Source: Streptomyces sp. NBC_00554 (GTDB lineage Bacteria > Actinomycetota > Actinomycetes > Streptomycetales > Streptomycetaceae). Taken from it: 64,000 bases of DNA. Below the pieces are notes generated by a model. It saw nothing but the letters and a program-made list of their open reading frames with translations, was not told the origin of the DNA and searched no databases. Shown in pieces: positions 51,180 through 59,814 of this stretch. Numbering within the stretch: position 1 is the stretch's first letter; each line of letters begins with the position of its first letter. Both the position numbers and the translations under genes were made by a program. The DNA lies in contig NZ_CP107799.1 of NCBI RefSeq assembly GCF_041431135.1, forward strand, positions 3,658,001 through 3,722,000. Reading direction: 5' to 3'.

Positions 51180-52655
51180 CTACTCGACGCGGCGCAGGGC
51201 GTCCGCGGGACGCAGCCGGGAGGCGCGCCAGCCGCCGAAGGCACCGGCGATCAGACCGCCGGCGACTGCGAGGCCGACCGCGACGACGATCGTGTTGAGG
51301 CTGACGGGTGCGCTGAGCGCGACGTCGAGGGTCGAGGACGCCGCCTCGCGGGCGGCGCCGAAGCCGCCACCGCCACCGGGGCCACCACCGCCGGGACCGG
51401 CTGCCGCGCTCGAACTGCCCACCTCCGCCTGCAGGGTGGGGCTGATCTCGGTGACGACGAAGGCGCCCGCGAGCCCGACCGCGATACCGAGGGCACCGCC
51501 GACCAGACCGTTGACGATGGCCTCACCGACGACCTGGCGGGTCACCCGGCTCGACTTCCAGCCGAGCGCCTTCAGGGTGCCGAACTCGCGGACGCGCCGG
51601 GAGACCGCCGAGGAGGTGAGCAGACCGGCGACCAGGAACGCGGCGATGAGCACTGCGATCGACAGCCACTTGCCCACGTTCGAGGCGAGGTCGGAGGCGG
51701 TCGACAGGGAACCGGAGACGGTGTTCGCGAGGTCGGCGGAGGTGGTGACCGTCGTACCCGAGATGTTCTTCTGGATGGTGCTCTTGACGCTGTCGATCTG
51801 CTGCGAGTCGGACGCCTTGACGTAGATCGTGGTGACCTTGTCCTTGGAGTCGCTGAGCGTCTGCGCCTGCTTGAGCGGGATGTACAGGTTGGCCGCCGCG
51901 TCACCGCTGTCGGGCGTCGCTATGCCGATGACCTTGTACTTGACGCTCTTGATCGTGACGGTGTCATTGAGAACGAGCTTGTTCTCCTTGGCGTACGACG
52001 TGTCGACGACGACCACCTTGGCGTCCGTCTCGGACGCCGTGAAGGTACGGCCGCTGGTGATCTTCGAGGAGGTCAGCGGGCCGAGTTCGGGCTTGGTGAC
52101 GTCGGTGCCGTAGACGGTGTAGCTGTTGACGTCGAACTCGGCGCCGCCGCCCTCGACACGGCCCTGGGGAGCACCGGTGCCGCCACCGTTGCCACCGCCA
52201 CCGCCGCCACCGGGGGCAGCGGTCGCGCCCTCGTCCTGCTGGAACTGGCCCTGCCTGAAGTTTCCGTTGACCTTGACGACCTGGAGGCTCAGCCCGCCGA
52301 CGGAGTCCGCGACGCCCGCCTGGGAGTCGACCTTGGTGACCGTGCTGGAGGCCAGGGTCTGGAAGCCCTGGACCATCACGCGGTCGCTGCTCTGCTCGGA
52401 ATCACCCTCGTTCGCGTCGAAGTTGAAGCGCGGGCGCTCGCTGGTGTCCGACTGGGCCGCGGCAGCCTTCGTGACCGTCATGTCCGTACCCAGTCCGTAC
52501 AGCGACTGGAGGACCTTGCCCTGGGCCTTCTCCATGCCCGAGGACACGGAACTGACCACGATGACCAGGGCGATGCCCAGGGCGAGCCCGGAGGCGACGA
52601 CGAGGGCCGCCTTTCTGCGGCGGCGCAGTTCGCGCCTCAGGTAGGTGAAGAACAT
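51180..52655 (-). CDS. FtsX/MacB-type ABC permease with glycine-rich loops
   Basis: A 491-residue permease. The first transmembrane helix (ALVVASGLALGIALVIVVSSV) precedes a large extracytoplasmic MacB_PCD domain; three C-terminal helices (AFLVAGLLTSSAVSRRVREFGTLKALGW, then VNGLVGGALGIAVGLAGAFV and IVVAVGLAVAGGLIAGAFGGWRASRLRPADALRRVE) form the FtsX domain. Two very Gly-rich stretches are inserted: one of about 30 residues around residue 150 and another just before the last helix. It may move lipids or peptides or transmit envelope signals. The ATPase gene follows. Confidence 0.92.
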   Translation of the reverse strand: MFFTYLRRELRRRRKAALVVASGLALGIALVIVVSSVSSGMEKAQGKVLQSLYGLGTDMTVTKAAAAQSDTSERPRFNFDANEGDSEQSSDRVMVQGFQTLASSTVTKVDSQAGVADSVGGLSLQVVKVNGNFRQGQFQQDEGATAAPGGGGGGGNGGGTGAPQGRVEGGGAEFDVNSYTVYGTDVTKPELGPLTSSKITSGRTFTASETDAKVVVVDTSYAKENKLVLNDTVTIKSVKYKVIGIATPDSGDAAANLYIPLKQAQTLSDSKDKVTTIYVKASDSQQIDSVKSTIQKNISGTTVTTSADLANTVSGSLSTASDLASNVGKWLSIAVLIAAFLVAGLLTSSAVSRRVREFGTLKALGWKSSRVTRQVVGEAIVNGLVGGALGIAVGLAGAFVVTEISPTLQAEVGSSSAAAGPGGGGPGGGGGFGAAREAASSTLDVALSAPVSLNTIVVAVGLAVAGGLIAGAFGGWRASRLRPADALRRVE

Positions 52656-52772
52656 GGCCGCAAGCTAGGTACGGCGGGTGATGAAGGCATAAGGCCGGGA
52701 TAAGAGAATGATGAGAAGGCTGTGACGGGGCGGGAGTTCACCTGTGGGCAACCCCAGAAGCCTGTGCAAACG

Positions 52773-52812
52773 CGTCGGCGGCGACAGCTCGTGAGAGCTG
52801 CCGCCGCCGACG
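52773..52812 (-). terminator. Hairpin downstream of the L,D-transpeptidase gene
   Basis: An 18-bp stem with one mismatch (CGTCGGCGGCGACAGCTC with its near complement) and a 4-nt GTGA loop, 14 bp beyond the minus-strand stop. Confidence 0.75.
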
Positions 52813-52826
52813 GTGAAGGTGACTTC

Positions 52827-54083
52827 TCAGACTGCCGAACCGGCGGTCCAGGCCGCCCAGTCCAGGTTCCAGCCGTTGAGGCCGTTGTCCGGGGCGATGG
52901 TCTTGTCGCCGGTGTTCTGGACGACCACCACGTCGCCGATCATCGAGTGGTTGTAGAACCAGGCGGCAGTCGTGTTCGGGTCGTTCGCACCCTTGGTGTC
53001 CGACAGGCCCACGCAGCCGTGGCTGGTGTTGACGCTGCCGAAGACGGACTTGGCGCCCCAGTAGTTGCCGTGGATGAAGGTGCCGGAGGCGGACAGGCGG
53101 ATGGCGTGCGGCACGTCCTTGATGTCGTACTCGCCCTTGCCGTCGTCGTCCGTGAAGCCCACGGTCGCGCCGTTCATGCGCGTCTCCTTGAACATCTCGG
53201 ACATCACCATGACACCCTGGTACGTCTTGTTCTCGGGCGAACCGGCGGAGATCGGGATGGTCTTGATGGTCGCGCCGTTCTGGGTGACCTTCATGGTCTT
53301 GGTCTTGGCGTCGACGATCGAGACCTGGTTGCGGCCGATCTTGAAGGTGACCGTCTTCTGCTGCACGCCGTACACACCGCTGGCGCCCTCGACACCGTCG
53401 AGGTTCAGCTTGAGGGTGACGGTGGAGCCGCCGGTCCAGTAGTCCTCGGGGCGGAAGTCCAGGCGGTTGGCGCTGAACCAGTGGCCGACGACCTCCTGGC
53501 CGCTGCTGGAGCTGACCGTGATGCCCTTCTCCACGTCGGCCTTGTTCGTGATCGACTTGTCGAAGTTGATCGAGACCGGCATGCCGACGCCGACGGTGGA
53601 GCCGTCCTCCGGCGTGAAGTTGCCGATGAAGCTGTTGGCCGGGGAGACCGTGGTGAACGACGCGTTCTCGTGGGCGACGCGGCCCTCGGAGTCGGCGGCC
53701 TCGGCCGTGATCTTGTACGTGGTGGAGCGCTCCAGCTGACCGGTGGGCGCCCAGCTCAGCTTGTCCGCGGATATCTCGCCGGCGACGGCGGTGCCGTCCG
53801 CGGTCTTCATGGTCACGTCCGTGAGCGTGCCCTTGCCCACGGTGACCTTGGCGGCGTTGTTGATGGAGGCGTTGTCGGAGCCGTCCTTCGGCGTGATCGT
53901 GATCGATGCCTCGGAGGTCTTCTTGGCGGCGGCCTCGTCGGCCTGGGCCTGCGCGCTGCTGGTGTTGCCACCGTCACCGCCCGTGGCCTTGTCGTCGCTC
54001 CCGCTGCACGCGGAGAGCACCAGCACCCCGCCGAGCAGTGCGGACGCGACCATCAGGCCCCTGCGCCGCTTACTGTCCGTCAT
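52827..54083 (-). CDS. L,D-transpeptidase lipoprotein (Ig-like + YkuD)
   Basis: A 418-residue lipoprotein. The signal peptide ends in lipobox LVLSAC (Cys near residue 25), followed by an Asp/Gly-rich linker, two Ig-like domains (SITITPKDGSDNASINNAAKVTV; NSFIGNFTPEDGSTVGVGMPVSINF) and a C-terminal YkuD catalytic domain. The catalytic segment is FIHGNYW ... NTSHGCVGLSD with C357 as nucleophile. It forms 3-3 peptidoglycan cross-links, common in streptomycetes. The ATG at 54083 follows GGAG at 9 bp; an upstream ATG (54098) is also possible. Confidence 0.94.
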   Translation of the reverse strand: MTDSKRRRGLMVASALLGGVLVLSACSGSDDKATGGDGGNTSSAQAQADEAAAKKTSEASITITPKDGSDNASINNAAKVTVGKGTLTDVTMKTADGTAVAGEISADKLSWAPTGQLERSTTYKITAEAADSEGRVAHENASFTTVSPANSFIGNFTPEDGSTVGVGMPVSINFDKSITNKADVEKGITVSSSSGQEVVGHWFSANRLDFRPEDYWTGGSTVTLKLNLDGVEGASGVYGVQQKTVTFKIGRNQVSIVDAKTKTMKVTQNGATIKTIPISAGSPENKTYQGVMVMSEMFKETRMNGATVGFTDDDGKGEYDIKDVPHAIRLSASGTFIHGNYWGAKSVFGSVNTSHGCVGLSDTKGANDPNTTAAWFYNHSMIGDVVVVQNTGDKTIAPDNGLNGWNLDWAAWTAGSAV

Positions 54084-54260
54084 CACACGCTTCTCCATCG
54101 TTGCCGAATCCCCAAAAACCAAGAGAGCCCCGTAAGAACTTTCAACGCTACGACCGGTTCGTCCCGTTCCACATCCCGTGGAAGTGTGGGGCACACCACG
54201 TCGGATCCCCATGGGGCGAGTGGTGCGGATGTGGTCAGTGCTTCTTCTGAGACGACGAAA

Positions 54261-54286
54261 CCCCGGACGGCGGTTGCCGCCCGGGG
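54261..54286 (-). terminator. Hairpin after the acidic protein gene
   Basis: Stem CCCCGG/CCGGGG plus CGGC/GCCG with one mismatch, 21 bp beyond the minus-strand stop, and TTT following on that strand. Confidence 0.65.
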
Positions 54287-54307
54287 TCACGATTTCCCCA
54301 AGAAGCG

Positions 54308-54652
54308 TCAGCCGACGCCGACTTCCTCGTCGTCCTCGGCGTCATCATCCTCGTCGAGGTCCCAATCCGGCGAATCGGGGTCGTACTCGATCGGCTCGCT
54401 GCTCCAGGAGGCCTGGGCGAGTTCGATCCCGGGCACCTCGCTGACCAGGTCGAACGGGTCGACGAGATAGGCGAGGGCCTCGGCAGTGTCTTCCGTCACT
54501 GCGTTCTCGGCGTGCGTCCGCTCGTCGGCCGGCATCCCGGTGTCATCCGCGATCCGCCGCAACGCGGCCTTGGCGACGGCGTCGGCGTCGTCGACTTCAA
54601 GCACCAGTTCGACACGAAGCCGTACAAACCGTGCTGTCTCAGGTGTACTCAT
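54308..54652 (-). CDS. Small acidic conserved protein
   Basis: A 114-residue cytoplasmic protein with a ferredoxin-like-looking N-terminal half (ARFVRLRVELVLEVDDADAVAKAALRRI) and a strongly acidic tail (DPDSPDWDLDEDDDAEDDEEVGVG). It resembles streptomycete proteins of unknown function. No good ribosome site precedes the ATG at 54652 (the upstream sequence is CTCCCTCCC), so leaderless or weakly initiated translation is possible. It is divergent from the LAxTG gene. Confidence 0.75.
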   Translation of the reverse strand: MSTPETARFVRLRVELVLEVDDADAVAKAALRRIADDTGMPADERTHAENAVTEDTAEALAYLVDPFDLVSEVPGIELAQASWSSEPIEYDPDSPDWDLDEDDDAEDDEEVGVG

Positions 54653-54762
54653 GGGAGGGAGCGTACGACCCACAGGTTCCGCGACTTTCCCACGACCCGC
54701 GCCTTTCATTAGCATCGGTCCACACGGCCAATTCGCCAGCGCCACAAGGGGATCGATATTTC

Positions 54763-55107
54763 GTGTCCGCCGCACGTCGATCGTTGCTGACCGCCACAGC
54801 CGCGGGGACCCTCCTGGGAGCCCTGTGGTTCGTCCCGTCCGCCAACGCGACCCAGGACGAGCCCGTCCAGCACGTCTCGACGTCGACCAGCGCATCGCCC
54901 AGTGCCTCGGCCGGTTCCTCGACGACGACCACCGTGGACGGGACCTCCACGGACTCCGCCACCGAGTCGGGCGGCGACCAGGCCCAGCTGGCCGACACCG
55001 GAAGCGTCGACACGACGCCGTACGTCATAGGCGGCACGCTCTTTCTCGGCCTGGGGGCCGGGTTCGTGACGTATTCGGTGCGCCGGGAGCGCACGGTGGC
55101 CTACTGA
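54763..55107 (+). CDS. LAxTG-anchored small surface protein
   Basis: A 114-residue exported protein from GTG 54763. The signal peptide (RRSLLTATAAGTLLGALWFVPSANA) is followed by a Ser/Thr/Ala-rich stalk (about 50 residues), a LADTG sorting motif near residue 83, a hydrophobic helix (YVIGGTLFLGLGAGFVTYSV) and a basic RRER tail. That is the complete sorting signal for class E sortases, which in Streptomyces attach long chaplins via LAxTG. Thus it should be covalently linked to the wall. The role of the short stalk is unknown. Confidence 0.85.
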   Translation: MSAARRSLLTATAAGTLLGALWFVPSANATQDEPVQHVSTSTSASPSASAGSSTTTTVDGTSTDSATESGGDQAQLADTGSVDTTPYVIGGTLFLGLGAGFVTYSVRRERTVAY

Positions 55108-55144
55108 GCGAGGTGCTGCGGCGCCCGTACCCATCGGGGAATCC

Positions 55145-55882
55145 ATGCGAGACCTGACCGAGCTGACCGATGTCGAGGATCCGGCGTGGCCGACCCTCTC
55201 GGAGAGGCTCTCCACGACGAACTCCGTGTCCCTGGAGGTGCTCCCGGTGGACCCGGCGCAGGGCCGCGGGACCCTGCTCCAGCTGCAGATCACGGCCCGG
55301 TCCTGGCTGGGCGCGCTCGCGCTCAACTGCGGCGGGGTGGTGCTGGACAGCGGATGGCTGCGCATCTACGGCAGTCCGGGCGACGGCACACCGGCGGGCC
55401 CGCCCGGCCTCGCCGAGGTCAACGAATTCCCCGAACGCTTCGATCCCACCTGGCGGCCGGACGGCGGGCTCGTCATCGGCCATGACGTCCTGGGCGGCGT
55501 CTTCGTCCTCAACGGCCCCGCCCCCGAAGCCGACGGAAGACCCGGCCAACCCGGCGAGATGATCTACTTCGCGCCGGACTCGCTGCGCTGGGAGGCCCTC
55601 GAAGTGGGCCACGGCGACTGGCTCAACTGGCTTCTGAGCGGCGGCATGGAGCAGTTCTACGACACCCTCCGCTGGCCCGGCTGGCGCGGCGAGTCCGGCG
55701 CCCTGACCGGCACCCAGGGCCTCTCCGTCTTCCCGAACCTCTGGTCCGCCGAGGCCCGCCGCGACCTGACGGCCACCACCCGCCGCGCGGCCCCCCTCGC
55801 CGAACTCCTCGACCTGCACCGCGGCTCCGCCCTCAAACTCGACTCGGTCGACCCGGGGTTCTTCGGCGAGGTGCACGACTGA
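55145..55882 (+). CDS. DUF2625 family protein
   Basis: A 245-residue soluble protein. NCGGVVLDSGWLRIYGSPGDG, GLVIGHDVLGGVFVLNG, GEMIYFAPDSLRWEALEVGHGDWLNWLLSG and FYDTLRWPGWRGE are the DUF2625 hallmarks. The fold is related to SMI1/KNR4-like (SUKH) immunity proteins by general layout, though that link is only impressionistic. GGGGAATCC precedes the ATG. It lies 37 bp after the LAxTG gene and is convergent with the helicase gene across a 24-bp-stem hairpin. Confidence 0.88.
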   Translation: MRDLTELTDVEDPAWPTLSERLSTTNSVSLEVLPVDPAQGRGTLLQLQITARSWLGALALNCGGVVLDSGWLRIYGSPGDGTPAGPPGLAEVNEFPERFDPTWRPDGGLVIGHDVLGGVFVLNGPAPEADGRPGQPGEMIYFAPDSLRWEALEVGHGDWLNWLLSGGMEQFYDTLRWPGWRGESGALTGTQGLSVFPNLWSAEARRDLTATTRRAAPLAELLDLHRGSALKLDSVDPGFFGEVHD

Positions 55883-55900
55883 GCCGCGCGTCCGGCAAAG

Positions 55901-55951
55901 CCGAAGGGGGTGTCGTGCGGGCCGGATCGGCCCGCACGACACCCCCTTCGG
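55901..55951. terminator. Exceptionally long perfect hairpin between convergent genes
   Basis: A perfect 24-bp stem (left arm begins CCGAAGGGGGTGTCGTGC) with only a 3-nt GAT loop. It lies 18 bp after the DUF2625 stop and 15 bp from the helicase stop and should terminate both ways. Confidence 0.88.
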
Positions 55952-55966
55952 TGCGTACGCCTGTTA

Positions 55967-57637
55967 CTAGGCGGCCCGGCGACCGCCGCCGCCCTGACCG
56001 CCGCCTTCACCGCGGCGCTGCGGGGCGCGGCCACGGCCACCCGCGCGGCTCGCGCCCGCGGCGCCACCGGCCTCGGTGCGGCGACCACCGGCGCGCTGGG
56101 GCTGACGGCCCTGCGACTCCGTACCGGCACCGGCACCCGTGCTCTTGGCGCGGCCACCCGTACCCGTGCCCTGAGCGCGGCCACCCGCACCCGTTCCCTG
56201 CGGACGACGTGCTCCGCCGCCCACCCGGGGACGGGACTTGGGCCGCTTGGGCTGTTCGGCGACCTGAGGCACCTCGATGACCACGGGGACCCCGGAGGGC
56301 TCGCGGGCGCCGGTGATACGGGCCAGCTCCTCGTCGCTGGACGTGACCCGGGCGATGCGCGGGTTGATGCCGGCGTCGGCCATCAGGCGGGTCATCTCGC
56401 GCTTCTGCTCGGGAAGCACCAGCGTGACGACGCTGCCGGACTCACCGGCACGGGCCGTACGGCCGCCGCGGTGCAGGTAGTCCTTGTGGTCGGCCGGCGG
56501 GTCGACGTTGACCACGAGGTCGAGGTCGTCGATGTGGATACCGCGGGCGGCCACGTTGGTGGCGACCAGCACGGTGACCTGACCGGTCTTGAACTGGTCG
56601 AGGGTGCGGTTGCGCTGCGGCTGGCTGCGCCCGCCGTGCAGCGCGGACGCCCGGACACCGTTGGCGAGCAGTCGCTTTGTGAACCGGTCGGCACCGCGCT
56701 TGGTGTCGACGAAGAGGATCACCCGGCCGTCGCGCGCCGCGATCCGCAGCGCCACGGCCTTCTTGTCGGTCTCGTCGGCGACATGCAGCACGTGGTGCTC
56801 CATGGTCGTCACCGTGCCCGCCGACGGGTCCACGGAGTGGACGACGGGGTCGGTGAGGAACATCTTGACCAGCCGGTCGATGTTCTTGTCGAGCGTCGCC
56901 GAGAAGAGCAGTCGCTGACCGCCCGGCTCGACCTGCTTGAGCAGCGCCGTGACCTGCGGCATGAAGCCCATGTCGGCCATCTGGTCGGCCTCGTCGAGGA
57001 CGGTGATGGCGACCTGGCCGAGCGTGCACTCGCCGCGCTCGATGAGGTCCTTGAGCCGCCCGGGGGTGGCCACGAGCACCTCGGCACCACGGCGCAGCGT
57101 CCCGGCCTGCCGGCCGATCGACATACCGCCGACGGCCGTCGCGATGCGCAGGTTCACAGCGGTCGCGTACGGCGTCAGCGCGTCGTTGACCTGCTGCGCG
57201 AGCTCACGCGTGGGGACGAGCACGAGCGCGAGGGGCGCCTTGCTCTCGGCCCGGCGGCCCGCGGTGCGGGCCAGCAGGGCGAGGCCGAAGGCGAGCGTCT
57301 TGCCGGAGCCGGTGCGGCCCCGGCCCAGAACGTCGCGCCCGGCAAGGGCGTTGGGCAGGGTGGCGCCCTGGATCGGGAAGGGCTCGGTGACACCCTGGGC
57401 GGTCAGGGTCTTCGTCAGCGCGGCCGGCATGTCCAGCGCGTCGAAGGACTCGACGGCGGGCAGCGCGGGCGTGATGCTCTCGGGCAGCGAGAACTCCTGC
57501 GGCGCCGGCGCGGCCTTGCGGGCCCCGCCCTTGTTGCCGGTGCCCCGGCCGGCGTTCCGCGCGGAGGCGGAGGAGCCGGTCTGGGTACCGCGTGCGTTCG
57601 CCGGCCTCTTACGGACGGGACGTTCGGATCGAGTCAT
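55967..57637 (-). CDS. DEAD-box RNA helicase with RGG-like tail
   Basis: A 556-residue RNA helicase. Q motif and motif I GRTGSGKT, PTRELAQQV (Ia), TPGRL (Ib), VLDEADQMADMGF (II), SATLD (III), then RecA2 with FVDTKRGADR, VATNVAARGIHIDDLDLVVN and HRGGRTARAG (VI). The C-terminal 110 residues are low-complexity, rich in Arg, Gly and Ala (for example GTGAGGRAQGTGTGGRA), as in cold-adaptation helicases that bind RNA non-specifically. It lies directly downstream of the cold-shock gene and is on the same strand, consistent with a joint role in unwinding structured RNA. Confidence 0.95.
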   Translation of the reverse strand: MTRSERPVRKRPANARGTQTGSSASARNAGRGTGNKGGARKAAPAPQEFSLPESITPALPAVESFDALDMPAALTKTLTAQGVTEPFPIQGATLPNALAGRDVLGRGRTGSGKTLAFGLALLARTAGRRAESKAPLALVLVPTRELAQQVNDALTPYATAVNLRIATAVGGMSIGRQAGTLRRGAEVLVATPGRLKDLIERGECTLGQVAITVLDEADQMADMGFMPQVTALLKQVEPGGQRLLFSATLDKNIDRLVKMFLTDPVVHSVDPSAGTVTTMEHHVLHVADETDKKAVALRIAARDGRVILFVDTKRGADRFTKRLLANGVRASALHGGRSQPQRNRTLDQFKTGQVTVLVATNVAARGIHIDDLDLVVNVDPPADHKDYLHRGGRTARAGESGSVVTLVLPEQKREMTRLMADAGINPRIARVTSSDEELARITGAREPSGVPVVIEVPQVAEQPKRPKSRPRVGGGARRPQGTGAGGRAQGTGTGGRAKSTGAGAGTESQGRQPQRAGGRRTEAGGAAGASRAGGRGRAPQRRGEGGGQGGGGRRAA

Positions 57638-57690
57638 GCTGGATCTGGATTTCCTTCCTGGGCCACACGGACAGCACACGCGCACAGCGC

Positions 57691-57729
57691 GAGCCGGGGC
57701 CCGCACCCGAAGGTGCGGGGCCCCGGCTC
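57691..57729 (-). terminator. Terminator of the cold-shock gene
   Basis: A 17-bp stem with one bulged G (GAGCCGGGGCCCGCACC and complement) and a CGAA loop, 21 bp beyond the csp stop and upstream of the helicase start. Confidence 0.8.
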
Positions 57730-57750
57730 TGGAAAAGCGCTTCCCCCGAT

Positions 57751-57954
57751 TTAGGCGGGGACGATGTTCTCCGCCTGCAGGCCCTTCTGGCCCTGCGCGA
57801 CGTCGAACGAGACCTTCTGGCCCTCCAGCAGCTCACGGAAGCCGGAGCTGGCGATGTTGGAGTAGTGAGCGAAGACGTCGGGGCCGCCGCCGTCCTGCTC
57901 GATGAAGCCGAAGCCCTTTTCCGCGTTGAACCACTTCACGGTGCCTGTAGCCAT
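57751..57954 (-). CDS. Cold-shock domain protein
   Basis: A 67-residue CSD protein. TGTVKWFNAEKGFGFIEQDGGGPDVFAHYSNIASSG carries RNP1 (KGFGFI) and RNP2 (DVFAHY), and it ends GLQAENIVPA. It binds single-stranded nucleic acid as an RNA chaperone. The ATG at 57954 has GAGAG 6 bp upstream. The long leader (about 150 bp of AT-richer sequence up to 58110) is typical of csp mRNAs, whose 5' regions regulate expression. Confidence 0.95.
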   Translation of the reverse strand: MATGTVKWFNAEKGFGFIEQDGGGPDVFAHYSNIASSGFRELLEGQKVSFDVAQGQKGLQAENIVPA

Positions 57955-58211
57955 GTTTCTCTCCTGAATAGGTAGGGGCCCCAATCCGGAGATGCACCGG
58001 GAAAAGCCGGAGATGCCGGTAAAACAAAACGCGCCTGCGGAAGATTCCGATCAGGCGCACAAAGTAAATGGGTACCAAAAACGTATCAATGTGACAGTAG
58101 CACACCTCTGGCCACGCCTGGTCCCCGAGAGGCCCGGACGTGACGAGGACCACCGTACAGCCGACGGCGGCCCCCGCCACGTACGACATCCGCGTACGAC
58201 CGGCGGCAGAG

Positions 58212-59756
58212 CTAGGCCAGCGGACCCGTCACCGGCTCCACGGCCGTGACCACCTGCCCGGCGCGCACGAACGCGTCCGCCGCCGCCAGGTCCGGGGCGA
58301 GGAAGCGGTCGGGGCCGGGGCCCTGGACGCCGGCCGCGCGGACGGCCTCGATGACCGCCTGCGACGCCGGGGCCGGGGTGAGGCCCTCGCGGAGCTCGAT
58401 CGCGCGGGTGGCGGCGTACAGCTCGATCGCGACGATGCGGGTGAGGTTGTCGACGGCGGTGCGCAGCTTGCGCGCGGCCGACCAGCCCATCGAGACGTGG
58501 TCCTCCTGCATCGCGGAGGACGGGATGGAGTCGGCGGACGCCGGTACGGCGAGCCGCTTCATCTCGCTCACCAGTGCCGCCTGCGTGTACTGGGCGATCA
58601 TCAGGCCCGAGTCGACGCCGGCGTCGTCCGCGAGGAACGGCGGCAGGCCGTGCGAGCGGTTCTTGTCGAGCAGCCGGTCGGTGCGGCGCTCGGCGATGGA
58701 GCCGAGGTCGGCGGCGGCGATGGCGAGGAAGTCGAGGACGTAGGCGACCGGGGCGCCGTGGAAATTGCCGTTCGACTCCACGCGGCCGTCGGGGAGTACG
58801 ACGGGGTTGTCGACGGCGGAGGCCAACTCGCGCTCGGCGACCGTGCGGGCGTGCGCGAGGGTGTCGCGTCCGGCGCCGGCGACCTGCGGGGCGCAGCGCA
58901 CGGAGTAGGCGTCCTGGACGCGCGGGGCGCCGTCCTGGTGGTGCCCGGTGAGTTCCGAACCCTTCAGCACGGCCAGCATGTTGGCGGCCGCGGCGCTCTG
59001 CCCGGGGTGCGGGCGGATGGCGTGCAGCTCGGGAGCGAGGACCTTGTCGGTGCCGAGGAGGGCCTCGAGGGACAGGGCGGCCGTCACATCGGCCGACTTG
59101 TAGAGGGTCTCCAGGTCGGCGAGGGCCATGACCAGCATGCCGAGCATGCCGTCGGTGCCGTTGAGGAGGGCGAGGCCTTCCTTCTCGCGCAGCTCGACGG
59201 GGGTGATGCCGGCCTCGGCGAGCAGCTCGCCCGCGGGCCGTACGACGCCGTCCGGGCCCTCCGCGTCACCCTCGCCCATGAGGGTCAACGCGCAGTGGGA
59301 CAGCGGGGCCAGGTCGCCGGAGCAGCCGAGCGAGCCGTACTCGTGGACGACCGGGGTGATACCGGCGTTCAGGATGTCGGCCATGGTCTGCGCGACCTCG
59401 GGCCGCACGCCCGTGTGTCCCGAGCAGACGGTCTTGAGCCGCAGGAACATCAGCGCGCGGACGACCTCGCGTTCGACGTGCGGGCCCATCCCGGCGGCGT
59501 GCGAGCGGACGATGTTGCGCTGCAGCTGGGCGCGGAGTTCCGGGCTGATGTGCCGGCTCGCGAGGGCGCCGAAACCGGTGGAGACGCCGTAGACGGGCTC
59601 CGGCTTCGCGGCCAGCGCGTCCACGATCTCGCGGGCCGCGGCGAGGGCCGCCACCGCCTCGCCGGAGAGCTCGATCCGGGCGCCGGCGCGCGCCACGGCG
59701 AGAACGTCGGACGCGGTCACCCCGGACGTCCCCACCACCACAGTGTGCATATCCAT
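58212..59756 (-). CDS. hutH: Histidine ammonia-lyase
   Basis: A 514-residue HAL that deaminates histidine to urocanate. The self-cyclising MIO tripeptide is C145-S146-G147 in GSLGCSGDLAPLSH; streptomycetes use Cys where most enzymes have Ala. Other landmarks are YGVSTGFG (about residue 56), NGTDGMLGM and QDAYSVRCAPQV-type substrate segments. The start at 59756 gives MDMHTVVVGTSG, the usual streptomycete beginning; an ATG at 59750 is alternative. The rest of the hut pathway is not nearby, as is usual in this genus. Confidence 0.96.
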   Translation of the reverse strand: MDMHTVVVGTSGVTASDVLAVARAGARIELSGEAVAALAAAREIVDALAAKPEPVYGVSTGFGALASRHISPELRAQLQRNIVRSHAAGMGPHVEREVVRALMFLRLKTVCSGHTGVRPEVAQTMADILNAGITPVVHEYGSLGCSGDLAPLSHCALTLMGEGDAEGPDGVVRPAGELLAEAGITPVELREKEGLALLNGTDGMLGMLVMALADLETLYKSADVTAALSLEALLGTDKVLAPELHAIRPHPGQSAAAANMLAVLKGSELTGHHQDGAPRVQDAYSVRCAPQVAGAGRDTLAHARTVAERELASAVDNPVVLPDGRVESNGNFHGAPVAYVLDFLAIAAADLGSIAERRTDRLLDKNRSHGLPPFLADDAGVDSGLMIAQYTQAALVSEMKRLAVPASADSIPSSAMQEDHVSMGWSAARKLRTAVDNLTRIVAIELYAATRAIELREGLTPAPASQAVIEAVRAAGVQGPGPDRFLAPDLAAADAFVRAGQVVTAVEPVTGPLA

Positions 59757-59814
59757 ATTCAGGAGCGTACGCAGTGAATTCGATGATGTCACTAGTGGGT
59801 GGCGGGTTGGCCCC

